From Monosporascus cannonballus (Eukaryota; Ascomycota; Sordariomycetes; Xylariales): a stretch of 64,000 nt of DNA. Position 1 is the stretch's first letter. Each line of letters starts with the position of its first letter. Under the pieces are notes generated by a model, which was not told the origin of the DNA, did not search any database, and saw only the letters and a program-made list of their open reading frames with translations. Both the position numbers and the translations under genes were made by a program. The DNA lies in NCBI GenBank assembly GCA_004154925.1, contig QJNS01000108.1, forward strand, positions 124,001-188,000, in the 5' to 3' direction. Of the stretch, positions 35,037 through 44,513 are shown piece after piece.

Positions 35037-36543
35037 GATATTGGATAAAGAAGGCGGCGGGAGGATGCCGTACGATTTCGAAATACGTCAAATAATAGAA
35101 TATATTAACCAAGCGAATAAAGACGTCTATTTCTTTAGAAAATATTGAGTTAAATATTTTATTAACCGTTATTTAACGTTTCAAAAGATATTGCAAAGAT
35201 TTTTCGAAGTTTTCCGCGTATTTTTTGACCTTCATAATAAAATCCGAGATTTCTAATAACGGTTTAAAATTATCGTTCGCGAACTAAAAATTAAGAACGA
35301 AAATATCGTAAATATAAACGAAATAGGCGTACAGAAAAGCGAAATTAAAAAAGAGAAGGTATTTAAAAACGTCCTTACAAAACGTAAATCTCGAAAAGTT
35401 TTCGAAGTAATAATTTGGATAACAATAATCGAAGTTATTACGGCTAACAGACGACGCTTGATATCCGTAATAATCTTTACCGATTTCGCTTTTTAGAAAT
35501 AATAGTTTCCGCGTTATTTTCCTAAATAGAAATATACTACTAATAAGTCGGGCTGGAACAGCGCCGAGATCGCCCTCGAATAGCTTTTGAAAATTTATTT
35601 TCTCGAAACTAAATTTTCGATTTTTAACAATCAAAGGTTTTTTATTTTAAATTAATATATTACCCATATTACGATCGAATTTATGGCTAAATACAGACGA
35701 AATAAGGTACATTATTTATATGTATCTTTATATACCTCCTATATTATATAGCCGTTTAATATCGGGATATTCGTTATTTTAAAGTAATACTACTATAAAA
35801 AGATGTTAGATTTTGATTTTTTCGTAACTTTAGCTTCTGTTAATAAATAATGCTTTTTAAAGACGTATCGCAAAGCGTTAGAGAAAGCTTTCAGCTTTCG
35901 GAATATATATTCGAGCTTTAAAGCGATAGGTATTTCGTTATTCGATATAGATAAACCGTTCCAAAACTCGAAAATAATCGAGAAGCTCTTACGCTAATAA
36001 ATCTCGAAATCAACAATTATTTGTTATCTTCTTAAAAGGTGTTCTATAACATGGTATATATCCAAGAAAGGTAAAGACGTTCAGGATTAGCTTTTGGCTA
36101 TTCGTTCACAAAAGGTTGCTATTTTTCGTAATATTTGCTCTTTGTTTAAGAAAGCTTTTAAGGTTTTTAATCTTTAGTCCGTTAAAATTGTTTTTTTACG
36201 TTATAATAATAAAGATTTAAAAAAGCAATTAGAAATCCTAAAGCCTTAAGGGCGTATTACAGTAACTAGAGACTCTAACGATATATTTCCCGAGATTAAG
36301 CAGATTATAAAAGCTAAGGAAACTATTAAGGCTTTTGTTAAACGATACGAGCAACAGTACGCGAAGAACTTTCTCGATAGAGTTATAGAAATTAATCGAA
36401 TACCAATGAAAAATATGTTATTTTAGTGGCAATTAGAATGAAACAAAAATACACCGTTTTCGTTGAGATATTAAAAAGTGTTATTGGTGATATCCTCGTA
36501 TTCGGTGTTGTGGACCGATTCAGGAAGTGGGTGGGGGACACTA

Positions 36544-36776
36544 ATCAGCCCAACCAACCCCTACCATTTGCTCATTGATTGACTTTTTCCACTTAACACG
36601 AACCCCCCCCGGCACAGCGACGCGCCAAGTCGCGTCTCACACTGTTGATACTCGATGTATTGACGACCATTAAGAGGGGCAGCAGCAAGCCGAATGCGTA
36701 ACAAAGGAGTGTTAGCAGAGACAACCACGCTTGGCTGAGATTCTACAATATTTCCATCCACGAAGGAGAAGGAATT
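36544..36776. promoter_or_regulatory. POL12 proximal promoter abutting the transposon nest
   Basis: Only 233 bp separate the right TA of the Fot element from the POL12 start codon. The sequence has normal composition and includes GACGCGCCAAGTCGCGTC (36619-36636). Within it ACGCG, the core of the MBF cell-cycle box in yeasts, does not occur perfectly, but GACGCGCC/GTCGCGTC are close. S-phase control is therefore only a possibility. Confidence 0.4.
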
Positions 36777-39128
36777 ATGGCCGAAGCAGGCCTGCAGGAA
36801 TTGAACGAAAAGTTCGCTTCGGGGAACAAGGAGTTGGAGCCTGATGTCGTCGCCGAGCTTCAGTCCATCATGCGGATGCATTCGCTGTCTGCCCAAGACT
36901 TGTTCTTCAAATGGGAGTCCTACTGTATCAAGATGGACATGGACGAGATGAACGTTTCGGTGGAGACCCTGAGGGCATTGAAACAGGACATCCAGGATGC
37001 TCTGGAGCGGAGTAACCGGTCGCACCAGGTGCACATCAAGACAGAGAAGCGCTCAGGGGCAACGCCCCGCACGGGAGTGAAAAATAGTGGTGATGTCTTC
37101 GGGATGTAGGTATTCCCGACGCCTTTTCGTGATGAGCGTCAGAAGCTTATTATGTGCAGGCTGGATGGATTGGTACCAAGTACACCGGGGGCCGGAAAGC
37201 TCAACAAGAATGCTGCGAAGAAGAGGCGCCAGCTGGAGACCCCTTCGGTGACGCGAGCAAAGGGCAATTTGCCCGGTAGCTCACCAGACCACAAGTCGTC
37301 CTTGAGCATAGAGAACCAATTAGACTCTATGAACGCAATCCCGTAAGCTTTCGCAACTTTGACATGAACGAAGGAGACGGAATGCGCTAAACGCGATACG
37401 CAGAGCAACATCATTCAACAACCGAGCGAATGCAGGAGAGCCTATAGAGGTGTTTAACGAGGGCCTTAAGCCCGCCGAACCTCCAATTGCTCCATATCCC
37501 GAATCGCGGATCAAACTAACGGCAGGCTCGGACCAGAGCAAGCTAAACTATAAGACGCTGGCCATGAAACTGTCAGAAGCATCGGAGATCCTGGACGACC
37601 GGATAGACGAGTTCATGAAGCTAGTCAAGGACCGCCACAGTCTGGACGACGACGCGTTCGGCAGCGCAGCGAGCCAGAGCACGACCGAAGTAGTCGCAGT
37701 CGGGCGTATCGCCTCCGACTCCTCGGAGGGCAAGCTCAACGCGGCGTCGCTCGTGCTCGAGACGTCGCGGCGCACGGGTGTCGGGCGCCGTATCCCCCTG
37801 AACATGCAGCAGCTGAACGGGCGGTTCCAGGTGTTCCCCGGGCAGATCGTCGCGTTCCGGGGGATCAACACGTCGGGGATGGAGTTCGCGGTGCACGAGG
37901 CGCTGGAGATCCCCCTGCTGCCCAACGCCGCGTCGGCGCCGTCCGCAATCGAGGCGCACCGGCAGCGGCTGCGGGGGGTCGGGACCGGATCAGGACCCGA
38001 CGCCATGGACACGGACGACGGCGATGACGACCCGCCGCCGCTCAACGTCATCTTCGGCTCGGGGCCCTACACGGCCGACGACAACCTCGATTTCGAGCCG
38101 CTGCACGCGCTCTGCAGCCTCGCGGCCGACACGTACGCCGACGCCGTCGTGCTCATGGGTCCCTTCGTCGACGCGGACCACCCGCTCGTGGCGGCGGGCG
38201 ACTTCGACCTGCCCGAGGATGCCGTCGCGGCGGGCGTCGACCCGGACACGGCGACCTTGGCTACCGTCTTCAAGCACTTGGTATCGCCGGCGCTGAACCG
38301 GTTGGCGGCCGCGAACCCGGCGGCCACCATCGTGCTGGTGCCGTCGGTGCGGGACGCCGTGGCGCGCCACGTGGCCTGGCCGCAGGACGCCTTCCCGCGC
38401 AAGGACCTCGGCCTGCCGCGCTCGGCGCGCGTCGTCGGCAACCCCATGGCGCTCAAGATCAACGAGGCCGTCGTCGGGCTCTCGTCGCACGACGCCCTCT
38501 GGGACCTGCGCCAGGAGGAGCTCGTCGGCGCCCGGCCCGCAGACCCCCACCTGTTCCCCCGCCTCGCGCGCCACCTGCTCGAGCAGCGCCACTACTTCCC
38601 CGTCTTCCCGCCCACCGACCGCGCGCGCCTGCCCCGCACCGGCACCGAGGACGGCATCCCCACCGGCGCCGTGCTCGACACGAGCTACCTTAAGCTCGGC
38701 GAGATGGTCAACGTGCGGCCGGACGTACTCGTCGTGCCTAGTGCCCTGCCGCCTTTTGTGAGGGTGAGTTTTTATCTCCCCTGTCCTTTACTCACGACTA
38801 CCCCCTACCCCTTCTTCCACCACCACCACCCCTTTTCCCCGCCTACCTTTTCTCCTTCTCTCTTTCTTTCTTGCTCGAAGTATTCGTCACACCTTTAACG
38901 GAGGTTCTCTTTTTTTGTGCATCGATGAAACTAATGCTGGGTGTGTGCGTGTAGGTCGTGGAGAGCGTCGTCGTCATCAACCCGGGACACCTGTCCAAGC
39001 GCCGGGGCGCCGGTACATACGCCCGCATGACGCTATACCCGCCGAAGCCGGCGGAGGAAGTCAGCGCGGGGGGGATGGTCGGACACAATGTGTTCGAGCG
39101 GGCGAGGGTGGAGATCACGAGGATATGA
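36777..39128 (+). CDS. POL12: DNA polymerase alpha-primase subunit B (Pol12)
   Basis: Exons 36777..37105, 37160..37342, 37404..38763 and 38955..39128 encode 681 aa, close to yeast Pol12 (705 aa). All introns are GT/AG and phase-consistent; the first joins GDVFGM to LDGLVPSTP. The subunit is the non-catalytic B subunit of the polymerase alpha-primase complex that starts DNA synthesis at origins and Okazaki fragments. The N-terminal helical domain (EADVVAEL-like repeats, LSAQDLFFKWESY) is followed by a Ser/Pro/Lys-rich linker. Then come the OB-fold region (GRRIPLNMQQL, FPGQIVAFRGINTSG) and the inactive phosphoesterase domain (LNVIFGSGPYTADDNLDFEPL, VVLMGPFVDADHP, ATIVLVPSVRDAV, FPRKDLGLP). It ends VVVINPGHLSKRRGAGTYAR, the conserved C-terminal block. 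The gene is convergent with MFAP1. Confidence 0.95.
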
Positions 39129-39532
39129 TATGTCCTTGTCTGGCGAGAAGAGATTATTTATGTACAGATATCCAACAAAACCCGTGCACGTCGTGGTGCT
39201 TTATCTACGAACCGCGGGCTTGCGTTGCTATGGCATTCTGTAGGGGCTCGAGATCAGTCGTGGAGGCGGCGGCCCAGGCGTTCTAGTAGAAGTTTTTACG
39301 AGCTTCGTGGACATCTCCGATAAAGAAGGGGGGGGCAACATCAGGAACACCAGGGCCAAAGAGACAGTGTGCGTCAAGGGAAAATTCCATGGAGCATAAC
39401 AGGAGCGAGACAGATGGTCTCGGGTATGCATGTACGTACTTGCATAGTTACGAATAATTGCGTAAAAGGTCATGCATACGACGAGTGTCTCGATTGATTC
39501 ACGCTCGTACAACCAAGTGCACGCACATACCA
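39129..39532. other. Convergent 3' region between POL12 and MFAP1
   Basis: About 400 bp, presumably both 3' UTRs. No further feature is supported. Confidence 0.5.
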
Positions 39533-41167
39533 CTACCTGGCGTCTATCCTGCGTCTCTTACCGCTCTCATAGCGCTCCGCTTCTCGCGAGGAATCCCTCT
39601 TCCTGCTGCCGTAGTAGTCGTCGCGGTCGCGGGCCTTGCTTGGCCGGTAGGCGTTCCGATCCCGGTCACGTTCGCGGTCGCGGTCACGATACCGGTCCTT
39701 GTTATCCCGTCGTCCCGCGCCGTCCGAGTCCCCGGGTCCCCTGGGCGCACCGGGGACGTCCTTCCGCTCACCCAGCGGGATGGCATTCGCGCCGCCGGGC
39801 CCGGAGGCCCCCCCGCCCCCCCTCTCCCTCTCGCGGTCCGACTTGAACCTCTCGTCGACGTTGTACGCGTCGAACCCGCCCCTACCCCTATCCCCCCTGG
39901 AGCCGTACGTATCGCGGAAGTCCGCCCAGCGGCCCGTGTCCTCGGTCTTGAGGTCGCGATACTTGGTGGCGCCCTTGCGGCCGAGCTTGGTCATGTCGCG
40001 CAGCTGAAGGGCCTTGGGCAGGAGCTCGCGGTTGGCCACGTCGTCCTCGAAGCGCGCCCCCATGACGTCGCGCGAGGCCAGCGCCTCGGCCTCGTCGTCA
40101 CCCCGGTAGAAGGCGCCCCGGTGGTGGTACTTCTGCAGGTAGCCCATGCGGCCGCGGCCTTCCTTCTCCGCCCGCTGGCGCGCCAGGAACTCCTCGTCCT
40201 CGGCGCGCCGCTCCTCCTCCGTCAGGTTCCGCCGCCGCTCGACCTCGGCGCGCTCCGCCTCGCGCGCCTCGATGGCCTCGCGCTCCCGCTTGATGCGCCG
40301 CAGCTCGCGGAGCTTCCAGGCCGCGTATTCGGCCTCCGGGTCCTGGAAGGGGCGTCAGTAAAAGTTCCCCCCTTGGACTCGTGTGGCGGGACTCGGGGTT
40401 ATCGGCGGCCTTTTGGTTTTAGGAGCTAGGGGGTCCAGGACTTGCGAGGAGAGACTTCACCGTCATACGCTGGGAAAGTGGAAGGAGCCGGGCGCAGAGA
40501 GAAAGTGCTTGCTTACCTTGTCATCTTCGGTATCGACATCTTCGTCCTCGTCTACCTGGTCATCCCAGTGCTTCTTCCCCGCGGCCCGCGCCAAGGCGTC
40601 CTTACGTAACTGTTCCTCGACGAGTTCATCCATAGCCTTCTTCCTGCGCGCGTCTTCCTCCTCCTCGGCTTTCCGCCTCGCCGCCTCGTCGTCATCCTTC
40701 GGCGTCCCGTCCTTCGTCCCGGCGCCGCGCTGGCTCTTGGGCACGAACTTCGGCTTCAGCATGAGCGGGCGCCTGGGCGCCTCGTCTTCACTGCTCTCTT
40801 CCTCCTCCTCGCCACTTTGCTCCTCTTCGTCGTCATCATCTTCTTCGCCTTCCTCGTCCTCCGTCACGAACCCCTGCTCGACGGCCGCGCGGGCTGCTCG
40901 CTCCGCCGCCTTCCGCCGATCCTCCGCCTCCTGTTCTTCCTCTCGCCGCCGGGCATTGAGGTCGACCTTGCCCAGGTTGCTGACGATCTTGCCAGCCGAT
41001 GGCACCTTGGGGGGGGGCGCGATCTTGCGCTCTGGTTGTTTCTGCTGGACTTCGGCGTCGCTGGCTTCCGAGTCGGATCCCGACGACGAGGAGGATGCGC
41101 CTGTCGGTTTGCCGGCACGGTAGCGCGCCGGCTTTTGCGGGTTCGCCGTCATGCGTTTCGGCGGCAT
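39533..41167 (-). CDS. MFAP1: Microfibrillar-associated protein 1 homologue (spliceosome component MFAP1)
   Basis: Exons complement(40517..41167) and complement(39533..40342), 486 aa. The 174 bp intron (gtaagc...ccttccag) is phase 0 and links EDDK to DPEAEYAAWKLRELRR. MFAP1 is a nuclear component of the B complex spliceosome that binds Prp38 in animals and fungi. The N-terminal third is low complexity: a serine run, then very acidic Glu/Asp tracts (EDEEGEEDDDDEEE). The conserved MFAP1 C-terminal domain follows, with EEFLARQRAEKEGRGRMGYLQKYHHRGAF, LPKALQLRDM and RKGATKYRDLKTEDT. The tail is rich in Arg-Asp dipeptides and ends in KRRR. Long open frames on the opposite strand at 39458-41123 are antisense shadows. 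The ATG at 41167 (MPPKRMTANPQ) is the first in frame. Confidence 0.92.
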
Positions 41168-41600
41168 CTTGGGGGTGCGGTTGTTGAGAGAGCGGCTGGG
41201 AGGTTTCGAGCGAGGTTCAATGTTACGTCGTCCGGGTAAGGTGAGATGGATGGATGAATGGATGGATGGTGTCTCGTTTCGTGACGCGATGGCAAATACC
41301 GCAGATACCTACAGGAATTAAAAAGTGGTACGTACCCGATTGGCGCTAATGACCTGCCCCCCCCTCCCCCCAAACAAGCGCTGGATTTAGCGACAAGCGC
41401 GCTGAGTCTTAGTGGGGCATACTGGCTATCATCTAGTATTGAGTCTCAGCTTTGCGATTAGAGGCCTTCAGCGCGGTGGCCCCTGAGAAGTAAGACCTAA
41501 CTTAATAAATCTATAGCTTGGGATGATACGGGGTATCTGGATCCTTACTCGTTCTTCCTATGTAAAAGCAACCTCCCGGAACGCCAACATAACGTCATAA
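41168..41600. promoter_or_regulatory. MFAP1 upstream region
   Basis: 433 bp between the ALB1 stop and the MFAP1 start, both on the minus strand. It carries a (GGAT)n-like tract (41248-41270) and a short C run (41358-41371). Presumed MFAP1 promoter. Confidence 0.45.
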
Positions 41601-42190
41601 TCATAGTATTCCGTCGTGATCCTCGTCCATCGTCGGGGTTTCTATCGCAGAGTTCCCTTGTGGCCTCTCCGTTTCACCCTCAGCTTCACCCGTCTCGTTG
41701 TCCAGCTCTGAACCACCATCTTCGTCTTCTTCCCCCCCATCCTGGTCCCTATCCGACTTCTTGTTGCTCTGGGGTATCTGCACATTGATATCATCCCACG
41801 CCTTCCTCCTCGTCTGTATGGTGCGGGCTTGGCCTTTGCTCTTAGCAACCTTCAGTTCCGTCCTCTCGATTACGGCAGCTGCCCGATCCTGGGCCTTCTC
41901 CTGCCTTCTTCGCGCCTTGGAGCTCAGATTTCTGGCCTTCTTTGCTTTCTTGGAGACGCCTGCCCCATGGTGGATCGCGAGGATCGACGGACGGTGATTG
42001 ATAGATTCGGCAGGGGGCTTAACATCTTTCAAACTCTTGTCGGTGTCGATGCTTGGCGAAGTCGCCCTCCTCGCGGACCGGGAGTGTTTCGAGGGCGCTG
42101 AAATAAGCATAAGTAGTTTTCCTCTCTTCCCTGAAGAGTGGAAGATAGATACATACCTCTAGCCTTTTTGGAAATCCCGCCTTTGGCCAT
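41601..42190 (-). CDS. ALB1: Ribosome biogenesis protein Alb1
   Basis: Exons complement(42157..42190) and complement(41601..42097), 176 aa. The 59 bp intron (gtatgt...tttcag) joins MAKGGISKKAR to APSKHSRSARRATSPSIDTD in frame. Alb1 (PF09135) is a small basic shuttling factor that binds Arx1 on late pre-60S particles and helps their export and maturation. The hallmark block S-x-H-S-R-x-A-R-R-A-x-S-P-S-I-D-x-D-K-S-L is complete. Then come a basic nuclear-localisation-like region (KKAKKARNLSSKARRRQEKA), a helical segment, a conserved RRKAWDDIN motif and an acidic tail (GGEEDEDGGSEL). The minute first exon means gene finders can miss the true start. It is divergent from the 60S protein gene uL14. 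Confidence 0.9.
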
Positions 42191-43414
42191 CTTTTGCTGC
42201 GGAATGTCTCGTGGCTGGTTTCAATTGTTACTCAAGTAGACATACCAATCCAAGAAGCAAAATCGAGCCCGTTAGCATTTCCCGAAATTTTGGAAATCCT
42301 GCCCCGCAAACTTTTGTCTGATAAGAAATGCGCATGCGATAAGATCTCGCCTGGTGCATCTATTTAAGTAAGCGCTTTGCAGTAACTATAACCGGCAAGA
42401 TGGGTTTTGCTGCGTCGAGTCTTAGTGGGATACCGAGCGAGATACGTACCCGAAGCACGCCGCTTATTACCTACCTAGCTTGAGCCGCGGCTAGGCTATG
42501 CCCAGTTCAACCATCCAAAAGGTGGGCGAGTTTGCATAAATATTTTAAAACGTCCTGGTTAGAAACCGTAATACACAGACGGTTATATCGCGTTGAGGTA
42601 ATCTACTGGAAGGCTTAAATGGCTTTCCCTGCGCTCGCCTATACTAGTCAGCTTACAACCTTCACACCTGATACATCGGCCCTAATCAGTTTCCAGTACT
42701 GGTCCGTGGGGTACTGGGAGATAGTGCCTGCCCTACTGACCATTTCCATACCAGTAAATACCCTATAGCCATACTGGTCCGAAAGTGGTACTGTACAGTA
42801 ATTAATGTTTTTACCGGGTTAAGCCGTACTGTTCATTTCCGTAGCAACGAATTCTCTAATTTATCTTTTACTGGGCTAAACCGTTGGTTAGATTCGTGCT
42901 TGGTATAAATTTATAGGTCTGAATAATAACTGGTCCGCCCGTACTGGTAATAATAGTGCATCGCCCTATTGGTCCGAACACTGTAATGGTCAATGGTAAA
43001 TTCCCGTATCAGTCGGAGCCGTACTAGTCATACTTTATACCAGTATATCGCCTACGCCGTGCTGGTCCGAGAGCTACTATTATTTGGAAAGCAGAACACT
43101 AGGTACCTACTCAATCTGATCCAGTATTGCCTCCAGACAAGTACCTAGTTACTGGTATCAGCCGCCGCCTTTCCTAGATATTGTGGAATCCGGCTTCCCT
43201 CATAGAAGCCTCTGTTTTGCTGCCGAATAGGTTTAGTGGAGTGGCACGGTCCATCTCAGAACCCCGGTCTTTTTAACTCAGGGCACCTTAATTTTCCCCC
43301 ACCAAAAAGCATTTTCTCTTTCTGAATGAAAATTGAAGCTGTCCTCGTATCACAGCCTTCCTCACCAAACCAGCCCTCATCAAACCAGCCCTACCACCGC
43401 GGTGAACAAGCAAA
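42191..43414. promoter_or_regulatory. Divergent intergenic region between ALB1 and RPL23, rich in TACTGGTCC-like motifs
   Basis: 1.2 kb separating two divergently transcribed genes of the 60S subunit. Between about 42690 and 43130 it carries a dense set of TACTGGTCCG / TACTGGTA / ACCAGTA sequences on both strands. Examples are ctggtccg at 42701, 42776, 42930 and 43064, a near copy ttggtccg at 42977, and ATACCAGTA at 42749 and 43041. No open frame is supported. The motifs might be regulatory sites or the remains of a repeat family. Confidence 0.6.
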
Positions 43415-44513
43415 ATGGCCAAGATATCGTAGGTCATTTCTCTTATTCCTATGCAAATATCGAAACCGATCGAAGCGGCGGCCACCACGTGGATGCCATC
43501 CTCTCGCCAACATGCCCGCCGCCTTCCCGTTCCCTTTACGGAATGTCCTTAGAATAAAAGCCCTACGCTGACTCAAGAACGCAACAGACGAGGCGCTCCT
43601 GGAGCTAAGCTGCGCATGTCCAAAGGTCTTCCGGTGTACGTTTCCTCCCACCATATACAATCTCGGCCACGATACTGACGAATCGACTAGCGGCGCGATC
43701 ATGAACTGCGTGTGTGACTATCCACATGACGATAAGACAGGATAGTCGCTAACTATCCCAGGCTGATAACTCTGGTGCGCGCAACCTATACATCATCTCC
43801 GTGAAGGGCATTGGCGCTCGACTCAACCGCCTGCCTGCTGGAGGCGTGGGGTGTGTTCTCAGCTCGTCGAATTGGTGTTGCTTCTCTGAACTGACTTCCC
43901 AGTGATATGGTGATGGCTACTGTCAAGAAGGTGGGACCTCGTGTTCCCTCGTTCTGCTTGTTTCATCTACTGACTCTGCCCAGGGCAAGCCTGAGTTGAG
44001 AAAGAAGGTCCATCCGGCCGTCATCGTTCGCCAGGTACCTGTTCTAGTCTACCCTACCAGCCCGCCCAGACTAACATACCAAGTCAAAACCGTGGAAGCG
44101 CACTGATGGCGTGTTCCTCTATTTTGAGGACAATGCCGGCGTGGTACGTTACCGACCACATGGCTGTTCGATTCACCTTCCAGTGCTGACGCCGACCAGA
44201 TTGTTAATCCCAAGGGTGAAATGAAGGGCTCGGCTATCACTGGCCCTGTCGGAAAGGTACGTCACGCCCGGTCGCTTCACTGCTTGTTGCTCTCCCTTAC
44301 TCATCCAAACGTGTCTCTCCATGTTGGACACGCTAACTTTTTGAACAGGAAGCAGCCGAGTTGTGGCCGGTATGTTCTCTCTCTCCAATGAAACCTTGGC
44401 GTTATCTCAATGCCAGACATGCATTGCCCCGACCCTCTCGAACCCTTACGTTGATCGAGTTGACGGCTGACATGCTCTAGCGTATCGCTTCGAATGCGGG
44501 AGTCGTCATGTGA
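43415..44513 (+). CDS. RPL23: 60S ribosomal protein L23 (uL14), ten exons
   Basis: Exons 43415..43428, 43588..43635, 43691..43709, 43762..43850, 43903..43930, 43984..44034, 44084..44143, 44200..44256, 44349..44369 and 44481..44513 give 139 aa, matching the family length (about 140). Every intron is GT/AG and every join keeps frame. The product is uL14, at the 60S subunit interface near the elongation-factor and eIF6 binding site. Seen in order: [108 protein letters not shown] and [15 protein letters not shown]. One exon is only 19 nt and the first is 14 nt. No long ORF exists because of the introns. Dense introns in ribosomal genes often go with high expression. Confidence 0.95.

Larger units (their letters stand above)
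27168..36423 (+). pseudogene. Fot1/pogo transposase relic, interrupted and RIP-mutated
   Basis: The relic begins near an ATG at 27168 and resumes at 35042 after the retrotransposon. The left part reads helix-turn-helix residues typical of pogo transposases (KWSIAKSTLSMRKKGARS, then LSPLQKDKLM). The reading resumes exactly across the insertion with LDKEGGGRMPYDFEIRQIIE. DDE-domain remnants follow: INEIG at the position of the usual N-x-D-E-x-G, VIIWITIIEVITANRRRLIS, GWNSAEIALE, THITIEFMAK and NKVHYLY. Many in-frame TAG, TAA and TGA codons stand where Trp or Gln would be expected, as RIP produces. The minus-strand open frame at 35284-35634 is a shadow of this relic. The gene cannot be functional. 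Confidence 0.85.
27039..36541 (+). mobile_element. Fot1/pogo-type DNA transposon, split by an LTR retrotransposon
   Basis: The two ends are inverted repeats: ATGTCCCCCACCCACTTCCT at 27039 and the reverse complement of GTGTCCCCCACCCACTTCCT ending at 36541. Each is flanked by TA (27037-27038 and 36542-36543), the target duplication of the Tc1/mariner-pogo superfamily. A direct repeat of CCCACTTCCTG lies within the left terminus. Without the inserted retrotransposon and its duplication the element is about 1.83 kb, close to the known size of Fot1-like elements (about 1.9 kb). It carries a broken transposase gene on the plus strand, described separately. The left arm (27039-27372) is only lightly mutated while the right arm is AT-enriched. 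Confidence 0.88.

Noticed and set aside
35284..35634. 116-residue minus-strand open frame in the AT-rich nest
   Set aside because: The plus strand in the same place reads pogo-type transposase remnants, so this frame is a shadow.
37548..38592. Minus-strand open frames opposite POL12
   Set aside because: GC-driven shadows of the POL12 exon; no family features.
39458..41239. Long plus-strand open frames opposite MFAP1
   Set aside because: The minus strand encodes a clear MFAP1 protein with a proper intron; antisense frames stay open only because of the high GC content and repetitive Glu/Arg codons.
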